A stretch of DNA of 64,000 bases, taken from Succinimonas amylolytica DSM 2873 (GTDB lineage: Bacteria; Pseudomonadota; Gammaproteobacteria; Enterobacterales; Succinivibrionaceae). Shown here one piece after another: positions 10,358 to 18,420 of this stretch. Each line of letters starts with the position of its first letter. The first letter of the stretch is position 1. Made by a program: the position numbers and the translations under genes. The DNA lies in NCBI RefSeq assembly GCF_000378405.1, contig NZ_KB899636.1, positions 1,002,657-1,066,656 on the forward strand. Reading direction: 5' to 3'. The notes under the pieces are model-generated. The model saw only the letters and a list, made by a program, of their open reading frames with translations. It did no database searches and was not told the origin of the DNA.

Positions 10358-10543
10358 AGTGTTTATCTGAATGTTGAAGGTTCGGCTGAAGCCGGTTTTT
10401 CTGTAGATATGGCAGAGTATGCACAAAACAGGGCTGGTGTTGTGGACAGGTTTCTTACTGCTGTTGACAAGTTAAGAGACGTGGCTTTCCAGGAGGCTGA
10501 TTCTGTATTTTCGACATCCGCAATGGCGGTTTTATCTTGTTAA
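10358..10543 (+). pseudogene. relic of a flagellin C-terminal region
   Basis: One frame reads through 61 codons to a TAA at 10541-10543 without a usable start codon. Its translation contains FSVDMAEYAQNRAGVVDRF, which lines up with FSVETAANAQNTLAVVDKF of the 505-residue flagellin downstream. A later ADSVFSTSAM resembles DADFASETAVM from the same region, after loss of about 35 residues. The N-terminal half and the final QANQR-ALSLLQS end are missing. I read it as the remains of a fourth flagellin gene; the alternative is a short gene of unknown role starting at the internal ATG at 10409. Confidence 0.55.
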
Positions 10544-10700
10544 CAAATTGTTTTTACCCTGATTCGGGGGATAGGTATGGGTATTACCTGTTGATAACTA
10601 TATTTTTCAAAAAAAATTCTTCCATGTCAGTTTCAGGCTGATTTTCTGGGAAAGAGGAAGCTGTTCTGTTCAATTTATGCTGCGGTAAATAATTGCCGCT

Positions 10701-10714
10701 GTCAAAAACATGAC
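10701..10714 (+). promoter_or_regulatory. FleQ/FlrC-like enhancer box upstream of flagellin 1
   Basis: GTCAAAAACATGAC is an inverted repeat GTCA-N6-TGAC. It lies 130 bp upstream of the -24 GG. The same box occurs before the other two flagellins. It resembles the published FleQ site pattern of Pseudomonas (GTCA...TGAC, 14 bp). Confidence 0.6.
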
Positions 10715-10829
10715 TGGCAAAGTCCCCTTATGCCGCTGTTGGTAATTCTTTTTTAATAACAAATCCCCCTTTGGCAAACAAGGCTCCGGAGGAAATATAA
10801 CTCTGGAGAATTTTCATAAGAATGAGGGC

Positions 10830-10845
10830 TGGCATGATTCTTTCA
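10830..10845 (+). promoter_or_regulatory. sigma54-like promoter of flagellin 1
   Basis: TGGCATGATTCTTTCA has the -24 TGGCA and 10-nt spacing of RpoN sites, but the -12 element is TTTC instead of TTGC. The same departure occurs in the other two flagellin promoters. The start is predicted near 10856. The remainder of 10133-10971 holds the flagellin relic and otherwise no gene. Confidence 0.65.
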
Positions 10846-10971
10846 TAGAGGATAATGCATGGTAATCCGGAATCCCGGATTTTGCCTGAAAATAATAAAT
10901 ACTGAAGTAGCGTATCAGACAGAGCAGGCAAATACGGCTTCAGAGGATAGATAAGCTTAGGAGATTAAAAA

Positions 10972-11859
10972 ATGGCTCTTTATGTAAATACCAATGTGTC
11001 ATCGCTGAACGCAAATCGTAACCTGGCAAATTCCACCTCCGCTCTAGACGTTTCCTACAAGCGTCTCGCTTCTGGCCTTCGTATCAACAGTGCTAAGGAT
11101 GATGCTGCCGGTCTTCAGATCTCAAACCGTCTGACTTCCCAGATCAACGGCCTTAATCAGGGAAACCGCAATGCGCAGGATGGCATATCCTATTCCCAGA
11201 CCGCAGAAGGTGCCATGGACGAAATGACTTCTATGTACCAGCGTATCAGAACTCTGGCACTTCAGTCTGCTAACGGTAGCAACTCTGATGCTGATCGTGC
11301 GGCGATTCAGCAGGAGGTAACCCAGCTCTGTACCGAAATAACCAGAATTGCCAATGATACCACCTATGGCGGAACTCATATTCTGGATGCCTCCATTGCT
11401 ACTCAGACACTGTTTCAGGTAGGTGCCAATGCCAACGAGACCATAGCCATAGATCTGACTTCGGGATTTACTCTGGATCAGACGAAGGCCGTAGTGGCAG
11501 CAGGTACTCTTACTGCCGATGAAACGACAGCTCTGGGAACAATTACAGCTACAGGTTTTGATGTAAGTACTCAGGCCAATGCCCAGAATACGCTGATGGT
11601 TGTTGATAAGTTTGTGGCTGTAATTGATGCCAAGCGAGCTGAGCTGGGTGCTGTACAGAACCGTCTGGAATCCACTATCAGAAACCAGACCAACGTTTCC
11701 GAAAATGTCTCCGACGCCAGAAGCCGCATTCGTGACGCCGATTTTGCTACTGAAACTGCGGCCATGACGCAGCAGAACATCCTGCAGCAGGCATCTCAGA
11801 GCATTCTGAGTCAGGCTAACCAGAGACCGCAGATTGCGCTCTCTCTGCTCCAGTCGTAA
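10972..11859 (+). CDS. flagellin 1
   Basis: This is a filament subunit of 295 residues, secreted by the flagellar type III system. The N-terminal D0/D1 part (residues 1-140) has LNANRNLANSTSALDVSYKR, the QRIRTLALQSANG stretch that corresponds to the region sensed by TLR5 in other species, and the conserved C-terminal D1/D0 part from about 200 to the end (QNRLESTIRNQ, LQQASQSILSQANQR). The central region is short, so D2/D3 are essentially absent. AGGAG lies 8 bp before the ATG. It is a monocistronic gene with its own promoter and terminator, 87-90 percent alike by eye to flagellin 3 at the ends. Confidence 0.95.
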   Translation: MALYVNTNVSSLNANRNLANSTSALDVSYKRLASGLRINSAKDDAAGLQISNRLTSQINGLNQGNRNAQDGISYSQTAEGAMDEMTSMYQRIRTLALQSANGSNSDADRAAIQQEVTQLCTEITRIANDTTYGGTHILDASIATQTLFQVGANANETIAIDLTSGFTLDQTKAVVAAGTLTADETTALGTITATGFDVSTQANAQNTLMVVDKFVAVIDAKRAELGAVQNRLESTIRNQTNVSENVSDARSRIRDADFATETAAMTQQNILQQASQSILSQANQRPQIALSLLQS

Positions 11860-11931
11860 CCGGAAATAACAGTAATGTCTGCCGTCTGATTATCCGGCAG
11901 GCAAGCGGAAGCATTTTACCCTTTCTCTCTT

Positions 11932-11983
11932 GAGCTTTATAGCTCTATCCCTTTGGCCGGCGAGTTTTCTCCGGCCCTTTTTG
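11932..11983 (+). terminator. 3' hairpin and terminator of flagellin 1
   Basis: A small hairpin (GAGCT-TTAT-AGCTC) precedes a GC-rich terminator (GGCCGG ... CCGGCC then T-run, 11955-11983). Almost the same 3' stretch follows flagellin 3. Confidence 0.85.
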
Positions 11984-12080
11984 TTTCAGGAAGGTTGGTG
12001 TAGCTGTCGTTTATCAGAGGCGGAGGCAGCATTTTTCCGGCAGATTTTCTGACAGTTCCTTCGGTTCTGGAGCGTTCGGA

Positions 12081-12094
12081 GTCAAAAACATGAC
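12081..12094 (+). promoter_or_regulatory. FleQ/FlrC-like enhancer box upstream of flagellin 2
   Basis: GTCAAAAACATGAC, identical to the box before flagellin 1, lies 139 bp upstream of the -24 GG. Confidence 0.6.
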
Positions 12095-12218
12095 CGGAAA
12101 TTCCGGCCTCCGGAGTTCACGGTTTTGCGTGTCTTTTCCTCGAGGAGATTTTTTAATCCTTTGAAAATCAGGGAGTGCGGTTTGGCGCATTTTATAGAGA
12201 TCTTTCAGATGAATATTC

Positions 12219-12234
12219 TGGCATGATTCTTTCA
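12219..12234 (+). promoter_or_regulatory. sigma54-like promoter of flagellin 2
   Basis: TGGCATGATTCTTTCA is identical to the flagellin 1 site, again with TTTC at -12. The start is predicted near 12245. Between 11984 and 12334 I see only these control sites. Confidence 0.65.
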
Positions 12235-12334
12235 TGGATAATGAAGCCCAGAGATTCCTGATAACGGAAAAATAAAAATGGAATGCAAACATTTTTATGG
12301 GCTCCCAGACAAGTTAAGCTCAGGAAATTAGCAT

Positions 12335-13852
12335 ATGGCACTTTATGTAAGTACTAACGTGTCCTCGCTGAATGCGAATCGTAATCTGGCTAATGCTACG
12401 AATTCACTCGATACCGCCTACAGGCGTCTGGCCTCCGGTCTCAGAATAAACAGTGCCAGAGATGATGCTGCGGGGCTTCAGATTTCAAACCGTCTGACTT
12501 CCCAGATCAACGGACTTCATCAGGGAAACCGCAATGCGCAGGATGGCATCTCCTATTCCCAGACTGCGGAAGGCGCCATGGATGAAATGGTTGGCATGTA
12601 TCAGCGTATCAGAACTCTGGCGCTTGAGTCAGCCAATGGCAGCAATTCCGATGCTGATCGTAAAGCCATTCAGCAGGAGGTTACCCAGCTCTGTCATGAA
12701 ATTACCAGAATCGCCGAAGACACTACTTTCGGCGGGATCCATATTCTCAACAAGTCTATTACGACGCCAACGGATTTTCAGGTGGGAGCCAATGCAAATG
12801 AAATAGTTAGCATTGATCTTACCTCGGGTTTCAGGCTGGACGATGCTTTTATGAAGCTATACAACGATGCCACTTCGACAGAACAGAGTCTTTTAATGAG
12901 CGCAGTTCCCAGGACAGTATCCTTTAATCAGGGCGGGACGTCACCTGTATTTGATGTGACTGCTGACTATTTTGCTCCCGAGGGACAGTATGCCATCAAG
13001 GTGTCGCAGCTGGCTGACAGCACGGCCGTTAAAAAATCATTTCCTTCATCCGGGGATACCTTTGGAGATGGCGGGACCATGACATTTTCCATTGGCTCCG
13101 GAACCGGGGCTCGGTCGTTTATTGTTGCAGTGGCAGATACAGACACACTTGCGGATATAGTGCAAAAAATCAACACGGCCTCTGGAAACTTCGGACTTGC
13201 TGCCACTTTAGTCTCCAATGCTGATGGGACATCTTCACTGACACTTACTTCATCTCTTAAGGGGGAGGCCTACAAAAACCTGACGGTAAACACTTTGGGG
13301 GCCGCCGAGCTGAGTCCTTTCTCTTTCAGTGTCTCCGGGAGCGGTGCTTCCGGAGGCTGGGATGCCGAAAAGATCGGTCAGGACACGATTGTGGATATTT
13401 CCGGAGAAACCCTTAAAAGTGCCGGTAACACTGTATATTCTTCGTCCAAGGGGCTTACTATAGCCGCCAACCGCCTGTCAGACACTCAGGACGGCACACC
13501 GAATACCCCGTTTGTGGCCACAGATATCACAGTGAATCCGGAGGCCATGTTTTCGGTGGAAACCGCGGCCAATGCCCAGAACACTCTGGCCGTGGTGGAT
13601 AAGTTTATTGCCTGTATTGACAGTAAAAGAGCCGAGCTCGGTGCTGTGCAGAACCGTCTGGAATCTACCATCAGAAACCAGACTAACGTGGCCGAAAATA
13701 TCTCCGATGCCAGAAGCCGTATACGCGATGCCGACTTTGCTTCGGAAACCGCGGTCATGACGCAGCAGAATATTCTGCAGCAGGCCTCTCAGAGTATTCT
13801 GAGTCAGGCCAATCAGAGAACTCAGGTGGCCCTGTCGCTGCTCCAGTCGTAA
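12335..13852 (+). CDS. flagellin 2, large flagellin with a FliD-like central insert
   Basis: A 505-residue flagellin. Residues 1-170 and about 405-505 are the normal D0/D1 ends (QNRLESTIRNQ, LQQASQSILSQANQR). Residues about 200-385 are an extra surface module not found in flagellins 1 and 3. This module aligns along its length with residues about 83-275 of FliD encoded at 16216: SPVF/DPVF, GQYAIKVSQLADST/GNYNLTVKQLAQST, DTFGDGGTMTFSIGSG/ETFGSGGSLTFAIGSG, DTLADIVQKIN/DTLNDIRNKIN, KGLTIAANRLSDT/KGLKITVNRLSDT. It probably decorates the filament or forms a distal or minor filament segment; that role is inference. ATG with AGGAAA upstream. No clear terminator follows. Confidence 0.95.
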   Translation: MALYVSTNVSSLNANRNLANATNSLDTAYRRLASGLRINSARDDAAGLQISNRLTSQINGLHQGNRNAQDGISYSQTAEGAMDEMVGMYQRIRTLALESANGSNSDADRKAIQQEVTQLCHEITRIAEDTTFGGIHILNKSITTPTDFQVGANANEIVSIDLTSGFRLDDAFMKLYNDATSTEQSLLMSAVPRTVSFNQGGTSPVFDVTADYFAPEGQYAIKVSQLADSTAVKKSFPSSGDTFGDGGTMTFSIGSGTGARSFIVAVADTDTLADIVQKINTASGNFGLAATLVSNADGTSSLTLTSSLKGEAYKNLTVNTLGAAELSPFSFSVSGSGASGGWDAEKIGQDTIVDISGETLKSAGNTVYSSSKGLTIAANRLSDTQDGTPNTPFVATDITVNPEAMFSVETAANAQNTLAVVDKFIACIDSKRAELGAVQNRLESTIRNQTNVAENISDARSRIRDADFASETAVMTQQNILQQASQSILSQANQRTQVALSLLQS

Positions 13853-14019
13853 CCGGCGTCATACCGGGCAGGGATGTACGGCCCAAAAGCAGGTTTTTGA
13901 CAGTTTCTTGATTGTCCAGACATAAGCTCTGTTTCTTTTGCCGGAGGTTTTTTTCGGTATTTTGTTTCTGGAAGGGATTTTTCGGGCGTTTTTTTTCTGG
14001 ACGGCAATAATCTGCCGCC

Positions 14020-14033
14020 GTCAAAATCATGAC
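14020..14033 (+). promoter_or_regulatory. FleQ/FlrC-like enhancer box upstream of flagellin 3
   Basis: GTCAAAATCATGAC, one base from the boxes before flagellins 1 and 2, lies 117 bp upstream of the -24 GG. Confidence 0.58.
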
Positions 14034-14135
14034 CGCCGGGTTTCTGGAATGTGAGGATCTGTACCGTCTCGAAACAGCCGCAGCACTCCTTTCATATCAG
14101 TGAACGCAAACATTTATTTCCTGATTTCTGATGAC

Positions 14136-14151
14136 TGGCACGGTTCTTTCA
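14136..14151 (+). promoter_or_regulatory. sigma54-like promoter of flagellin 3
   Basis: TGGCACGGTTCTTTCA has a full -24 TGGCACG and again TTTC in place of TTGC at -12. The start is predicted near 14162. The 13853-14316 stretch otherwise has no gene. Confidence 0.65.
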
Positions 14152-14316
14152 TATGAAACTGATGCGGGGATAGCCCCGGAATATAACAATAAACCGAAGG
14201 GGTGCGAAAGCGAAGAGCAGTTTCCGGAATCAGACAAGAGAAGAATGAAACAGATGTCTGAAAATTAGGTTTTGGTACCTGCTTCGGAAAGACAGTCAAG
14301 CTCAGGAGATTTAAAA

Positions 14317-15240
14317 ATGGCTCTTTATGTAAATACCAACGTGTCGTCGCTGAATGCGAACCGTAATCTGGCAAATTCCACTGCCGCACTGGACGTTTCC
14401 TACAGGCGTCTTGCTTCCGGACTTCGAATTAACAGTGCCAAGGATGATGCTGCCGGTCTTCAGATCTCAAACCGTCTGACCTCCCAGATCAATGGCCTCA
14501 ATCAGGGAAACCGCAACGCTCAGGATGGCATATCCTATTCCCAGACCGCAGAGGGTGCTATGGACGAAATGACTGCCATGTACCAGCGTATCAGAACCCT
14601 GGCACTTCAGTCTGCCAACGGCAGTAATTCCCAGGCAGACCGCGATGCCATTCAGCAGGAAGTAACCCAGCTTTGCACCGAGATTACCAGAATCGGTGAG
14701 GATACCACCTACGGCGGTACTCATATCCTTAACAAATCCATTACTACCTTGACTGATTTTCAGGTAGGTGCCAATGCCAATGAGGTTATCAGCATTGACC
14801 TTACCGACGGTTTCAGAATGAACGATGTTTATACGACCATTTATACGGATGCCAATACCACTGCTGCCGAAAAGACCCAGCTGGACAGTGCCGTGGCCAA
14901 TACCGGAGATACATCTGCCCATGCCGCCGGCATTCACTTTGATGTATCAAGCCAGACTGCAGCCCAGGACACACTGGCTGTGGTGGATAAGTTTGTAGCA
15001 GTGATTGACGCTAAGCGGGCCGAGCTTGGTGCCGTGCAGAACCGTCTGGAATCAACCATCAGAAACCAGACCAACGTTTCTGAAAATGTCTCTGACGCCA
15101 GAAGCCGCATCCGCGATGCCGACTTTGCTACTGAAACAGCGGCTATGACCCAGCAGAATATTTTGCAGCAGGCTTCCCAGAGCATCCTGAGTCAGGCTAA
15201 CCAGAGACCGCAGATTGCGCTTTCACTGCTTCAGTCCTAA
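14317..15240 (+). CDS. flagellin 3
   Basis: A filament subunit of 307 residues with the same D0/D1 ends as flagellin 1 and a short central region slightly longer than that of flagellin 1. The first ATG of the open frame is at 14272, but the start with the CAGGAG ribosome site and the conserved MALYVNTNVSSLN opening is at 14317. Flagellins 1 and 3 end in the same NQRPQIALSLLQS and share 3' sequence, so they are the closest pair and probably the most recent duplication. It is followed by its own terminator. Confidence 0.95.
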   Translation: MALYVNTNVSSLNANRNLANSTAALDVSYRRLASGLRINSAKDDAAGLQISNRLTSQINGLNQGNRNAQDGISYSQTAEGAMDEMTAMYQRIRTLALQSANGSNSQADRDAIQQEVTQLCTEITRIGEDTTYGGTHILNKSITTLTDFQVGANANEVISIDLTDGFRMNDVYTTIYTDANTTAAEKTQLDSAVANTGDTSAHAAGIHFDVSSQTAAQDTLAVVDKFVAVIDAKRAELGAVQNRLESTIRNQTNVSENVSDARSRIRDADFATETAAMTQQNILQQASQSILSQANQRPQIALSLLQS

Positions 15241-15296
15241 CAGAAAATAACAGTAATGCCTGCGTTCTTTTTCCGGCAGCTTTTTACCATTTCTCT

Positions 15297-15351
15297 CTTG
15301 AGCTTTATAGCTCTATCCCTTTGGCCGGCGATTTTTCTCCGGCCCTTTTTT
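15297..15351 (+). terminator. 3' hairpin and terminator of flagellin 3
   Basis: GAGCT-TTAT-AGCTC and then GGCCGG ... CCGGCC with a T-run (15323-15351). It is nearly identical to the 3' end of flagellin 1. Confidence 0.85.
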
Positions 15352-15510
15352 GACTTAAGAACGGAAATATTGCCGGAATTCCGGAAAATCTGTTTTCTCA
15401 GGCGATAAAGTCCGGACATTTGTTTTTCAGTTACGGCATGGTATAAAGGTGATTAAAATCACATATTTAAGATATGTTTTGCAGGAAAAGAGTTTTTTTT
15501 AATCTTTTAC

Positions 15511-15537
15511 TAAAGTTTAAATTTTTTTGTCCGCTAA
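15511..15537 (+). promoter_or_regulatory. sigma28 (FliA) promoter of flaG-fliD-fliS
   Basis: TAAAGTTT, 11 nt, TCCGCTAA matches the FliA pattern TAAAGTTT-N11-GCCGATAA at 8/8 and 6/8 positions. The start is predicted near 15545, about 80 nt before flaG. The 15352-15625 gap holds no gene. Confidence 0.75.
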
Positions 15538-15625
15538 GGGTATGTCTGAAAGTGTATTTATTGCATAATGAACAGGCGGAGGACTTATCCTCTGGTAACT
15601 TGATAGAAATACGGGTGGTGGAAAT

Positions 15626-16159
15626 ATGATTGATGCGGTAGTTAACAGTTCAGCCGATTTCCTTGCCAAAGGGAAAATACAGAATTCTCCGGCAGCAGAG
15701 GTAAATCATGCTGTGAGCACGGAGACCAATTCCAAGACCAGCAAGGCCACTGAGGTTCAGAGTCAGGCCAGGGCAGTCAATGACAAGGATAAGGTTACCG
15801 GAACTCTTGTTGAGGAACAGAAAAAGGCAGCTGAGCTCGAAAAAGAAGCGAAGCTGAAGGAGCTGGCTCAGGAAGAGGCTGAGGAAGACGGCGGTATAAA
15901 GACTCAGGAGGAGCTTGACAAGATGGCCGAGGCTATGTCCCAGCTGATTCCGGGATACGGTCTCAGCTTTGCCATGGACAAAGATCTCAACGAGGTGGTG
16001 GTTACCGTAACCAACAAAACCACCGATGAGGTTATCAGACAGATTCCCAGAGAAGAATTCCTCACTATCGCCAAAAAGTTTAACGAGCTTTTACAGGAAT
16101 TCAGCGGTAAAACCTCCGACGAGGATCTGAAGGGTGTTTTCATGGACAGCCACGCGTAA
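15626..16159 (+). CDS. flaG: flagellar protein FlaG
   Basis: FlaG-family proteins are small and influence filament length; they usually sit before fliD in polarly flagellated bacteria. The 177-residue product has a polar, Glu/Lys-rich N-terminal half and the family domain at the C-terminal end (LSFAMDKDLNEVVVTV, VIRQIPREEFLTIAKKFNEL). It is the first gene behind the sigma28 promoter and lies 56 bp before fliD. The role is known only loosely for the family. Confidence 0.88.
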   Translation: MIDAVVNSSADFLAKGKIQNSPAAEVNHAVSTETNSKTSKATEVQSQARAVNDKDKVTGTLVEEQKKAAELEKEAKLKELAQEEAEEDGGIKTQEELDKMAEAMSQLIPGYGLSFAMDKDLNEVVVTVTNKTTDEVIRQIPREEFLTIAKKFNELLQEFSGKTSDEDLKGVFMDSHA

Positions 16160-16215
16160 TATGCGCTGGCAGAAGGGCACGGTTCAGTGAATAGATTTTT
16201 AGAGGAGACAGTACT

Positions 16216-17712
16216 ATGGTTTCATCGGTAACTTCGGCAGGCGCGGCCTCCGGCATTGATTTTGAAAGCATTATTTCAGCCAGTGTTGCCGCCAAGAAGG
16301 CATCCCTGAGTTCGCGGATTTCCTCTAAAAAGGAAAATACCCAGCTTGAAATCACCGGTGTCGGTCTTTTGAAGAGCAATCTGACTACTTTCAAGGATCT
16401 CCTGGACAACATGACTAAGGAGAATGCCTTTAACAAAAGAGCGGTGACCTCTAACCAGAGTACCACGGATCCGGTATTCAGCGTGGAGACCAAGGATTCT
16501 GCTGCCAACGGCAACTACAATCTGACCGTGAAGCAGCTGGCTCAGAGCACCTCCTTTAGTACCAGCTTTTCGTCGCTGGAGGAGACATTCGGCAGCGGTG
16601 GCAGTCTGACCTTCGCCATCGGTTCCGGAGATGATGCCAAGTCTTTCAGTGTTGAGGTTGGCGAAGGGGATACCCTTAATGATATCCGCAATAAGATCAA
16701 CAACAGTGCTGACAGCTTCGGGGTGACTGCCAATATTATCACTCTGCAGGACGGCACGGCAAAGCTGGTGCTGGATTCCTGTAAAACTGGAGAGTCCTAC
16801 AGCAACTTTTCGGTAACAGCCTCCGGAGACGAGTCTCTGAATGCCTTCAATGCCTCTATCACCACTGATGAGAACGGCAACAAGGTAGCTTCCGGGGATT
16901 CCTCTATGAAGCTGGTGCGGGCTGGTCAGGACGCACTTCTTGATGTGGATGGCGATACCCTTTCCAGCAGCACCAATGTCTTTGATGACACCATCAAGGG
17001 ACTAAAGATTACGGTGAACCGTCTTTCCGATACTGAAAAGGTAGAAAGCGAAAACGGCACAGAGACTGGCTTCAAGTCCAATACTCTCAGTATCACCACT
17101 GATACCAGTTCGCTCAAAAAGATGATGAACGAATTTGTCAGTACCTACAATGAACTCAGAACAAATCTTGATAATCTTACCAAGAATAATACCTACTCCG
17201 AGGGCAAGAGTAATGATGATGGCGGGTATCTGGCAGGTGATTCCACCGGCAAGACTATCAAAAATGCCATGTCCAATCTTCTGACATCGTTTACCATTGG
17301 CGGAGAATCCTCCGGACTCAGTCTGTTTTCTCTGGGCCTTGAGGTTGACAACAAGGGTAATCTGTCGGTCAACAGCGAAAAGTTTGAGGATGCCATCAAT
17401 AACAAGTATGACCAGGTAGTGGCGGCCTTTACCGGCAAGAACGGAGTGTGCGCGAAGCTGTCGTCGAATCTGGAAACCTATACTAAGACCGGCGGTATTC
17501 TTGACCTCAGAAAGGATTCTCTTAATTCCGAGCTTCGCAGCATTGAGAATCAGGAGAATGCCAATTCCTCCTATCTGGCCAAGTACGAGGAATCACTGAG
17601 AAACCGTTACGGCAATCTGGATACCATGATTGGTACCATGAATACTTCTCTTTCGTACCTGACTTCCGCTCTGAGCTCCATGAACGTTAACAACAGCAAA
17701 TCGTCATCCTAG
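16216..17712 (+). CDS. fliD: flagellar filament cap protein FliD
   Basis: FliD forms the cap at the filament tip under which flagellin folds. The 498-residue product has the FliD N-terminal region (SGIDFESIISASVAAKKA, residues 12-29), a central part (about 83-275) that supplies the surface domains, and the C-terminal coiled region (SSYLAKYEESLRNRYGNLDTMIGTMN). Its central part is visibly homologous to the insert in flagellin 2 (12335-13852). AGGAG precedes the ATG by 7 bp. It lies between flaG and fliS in a normal flaG-fliD-fliS order. Confidence 0.95.
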   Translation: MVSSVTSAGAASGIDFESIISASVAAKKASLSSRISSKKENTQLEITGVGLLKSNLTTFKDLLDNMTKENAFNKRAVTSNQSTTDPVFSVETKDSAANGNYNLTVKQLAQSTSFSTSFSSLEETFGSGGSLTFAIGSGDDAKSFSVEVGEGDTLNDIRNKINNSADSFGVTANIITLQDGTAKLVLDSCKTGESYSNFSVTASGDESLNAFNASITTDENGNKVASGDSSMKLVRAGQDALLDVDGDTLSSSTNVFDDTIKGLKITVNRLSDTEKVESENGTETGFKSNTLSITTDTSSLKKMMNEFVSTYNELRTNLDNLTKNNTYSEGKSNDDGGYLAGDSTGKTIKNAMSNLLTSFTIGGESSGLSLFSLGLEVDNKGNLSVNSEKFEDAINNKYDQVVAAFTGKNGVCAKLSSNLETYTKTGGILDLRKDSLNSELRSIENQENANSSYLAKYEESLRNRYGNLDTMIGTMNTSLSYLTSALSSMNVNNSKSSS

Positions 17713-17773
17713 CGTGTTTCTGTTGCTGATTATGCGGATCTGCTTGGGTTTTTGGTGAGTGAGATGAGATATA

Positions 17774-17803
17774 ATGCAGCACCGGCGGGTGCTGTATTTT
17801 TTC
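17774..17803 (+). terminator. terminator between fliD and fliS
   Basis: GCAGCACC-GGC-GGGTGCTGT followed by a T-run. It would separate most fliD transcripts from fliS, or attenuate them. Confidence 0.75.
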
Positions 17804-17926
17804 GTGAAGAATAGGTTTTACAGCTTTTGCCGGGCCCCCTGATGTCAGGTTGGGTGCTGTTTTCCCCGGTAGCGGGGGAATGGTTCGGTTTAGGCGTGAT
17901 GAACGATTCACTGACGGAGCATAGCA

Positions 17927-18361
17927 ATGTACGGACGAAATTTAAAGGCATACAAAACCACCAATCTGGAAGCTGAGATTTCTGTTGCCGATCCTCACAG
18001 GATTATTTCCATGCTCTATGAAGGGCTGTTTCAGAGAATCGCTCAGGCCAAGGGAGCTATTGAAAGAAAGGATTATGCCTACAAGGCAGATCGTATTGAA
18101 AAGGCTATTGCCATTGTTACTGGTCTCGAAACCGGTCTTGACATGAGTCAGGGGGAGATTTCCCAGAATTTCATGGATCTGTACGAATACGTCAAGCAAC
18201 GGCTTCTGGATGCTTCCCTTAAGCTTGATACCGCTCCTCTGGATGAAGTTATCAAGTTGTTAATGCCCATTAAGCAGGCCTGGGACGGCATTTCCATGGA
18301 AGACAAGGAAAAAGCCTTTGCCGAAAGAGCTCGTTTGGATTCTGCCGAAGGTGCGAACTAG
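17927..18361 (+). CDS. fliS: flagellin export chaperone FliS
   Basis: FliS binds the C-terminal D0 helix of flagellin in the cytoplasm and stops early polymerisation. The 144-residue product has the family opening (YKTTNLEAEISVADPHRIISMLYEGL) and the following helical repeats, ending with an acidic/Ala-rich tail. It has a GGAG ribosome site. With three flagellins plus a chimeric one nearby it is the only FliS-type gene in the window. Confidence 0.93.
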   Translation: MYGRNLKAYKTTNLEAEISVADPHRIISMLYEGLFQRIAQAKGAIERKDYAYKADRIEKAIAIVTGLETGLDMSQGEISQNFMDLYEYVKQRLLDASLKLDTAPLDEVIKLLMPIKQAWDGISMEDKEKAFAERARLDSAEGAN

Positions 18362-18420
18362 GGTAGGCTTAGCGGGATATAAAAGGCGAGGACAGGATTC
18401 TGCAATCGGGAGAAGCGGTA

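Noticed and set aside
15550-15565. Possible sigma54 site before flaG (ends TTGCA)
   Set aside because: The -24 GG is missing; the sigma28 site at 15511-15537 is much stronger.
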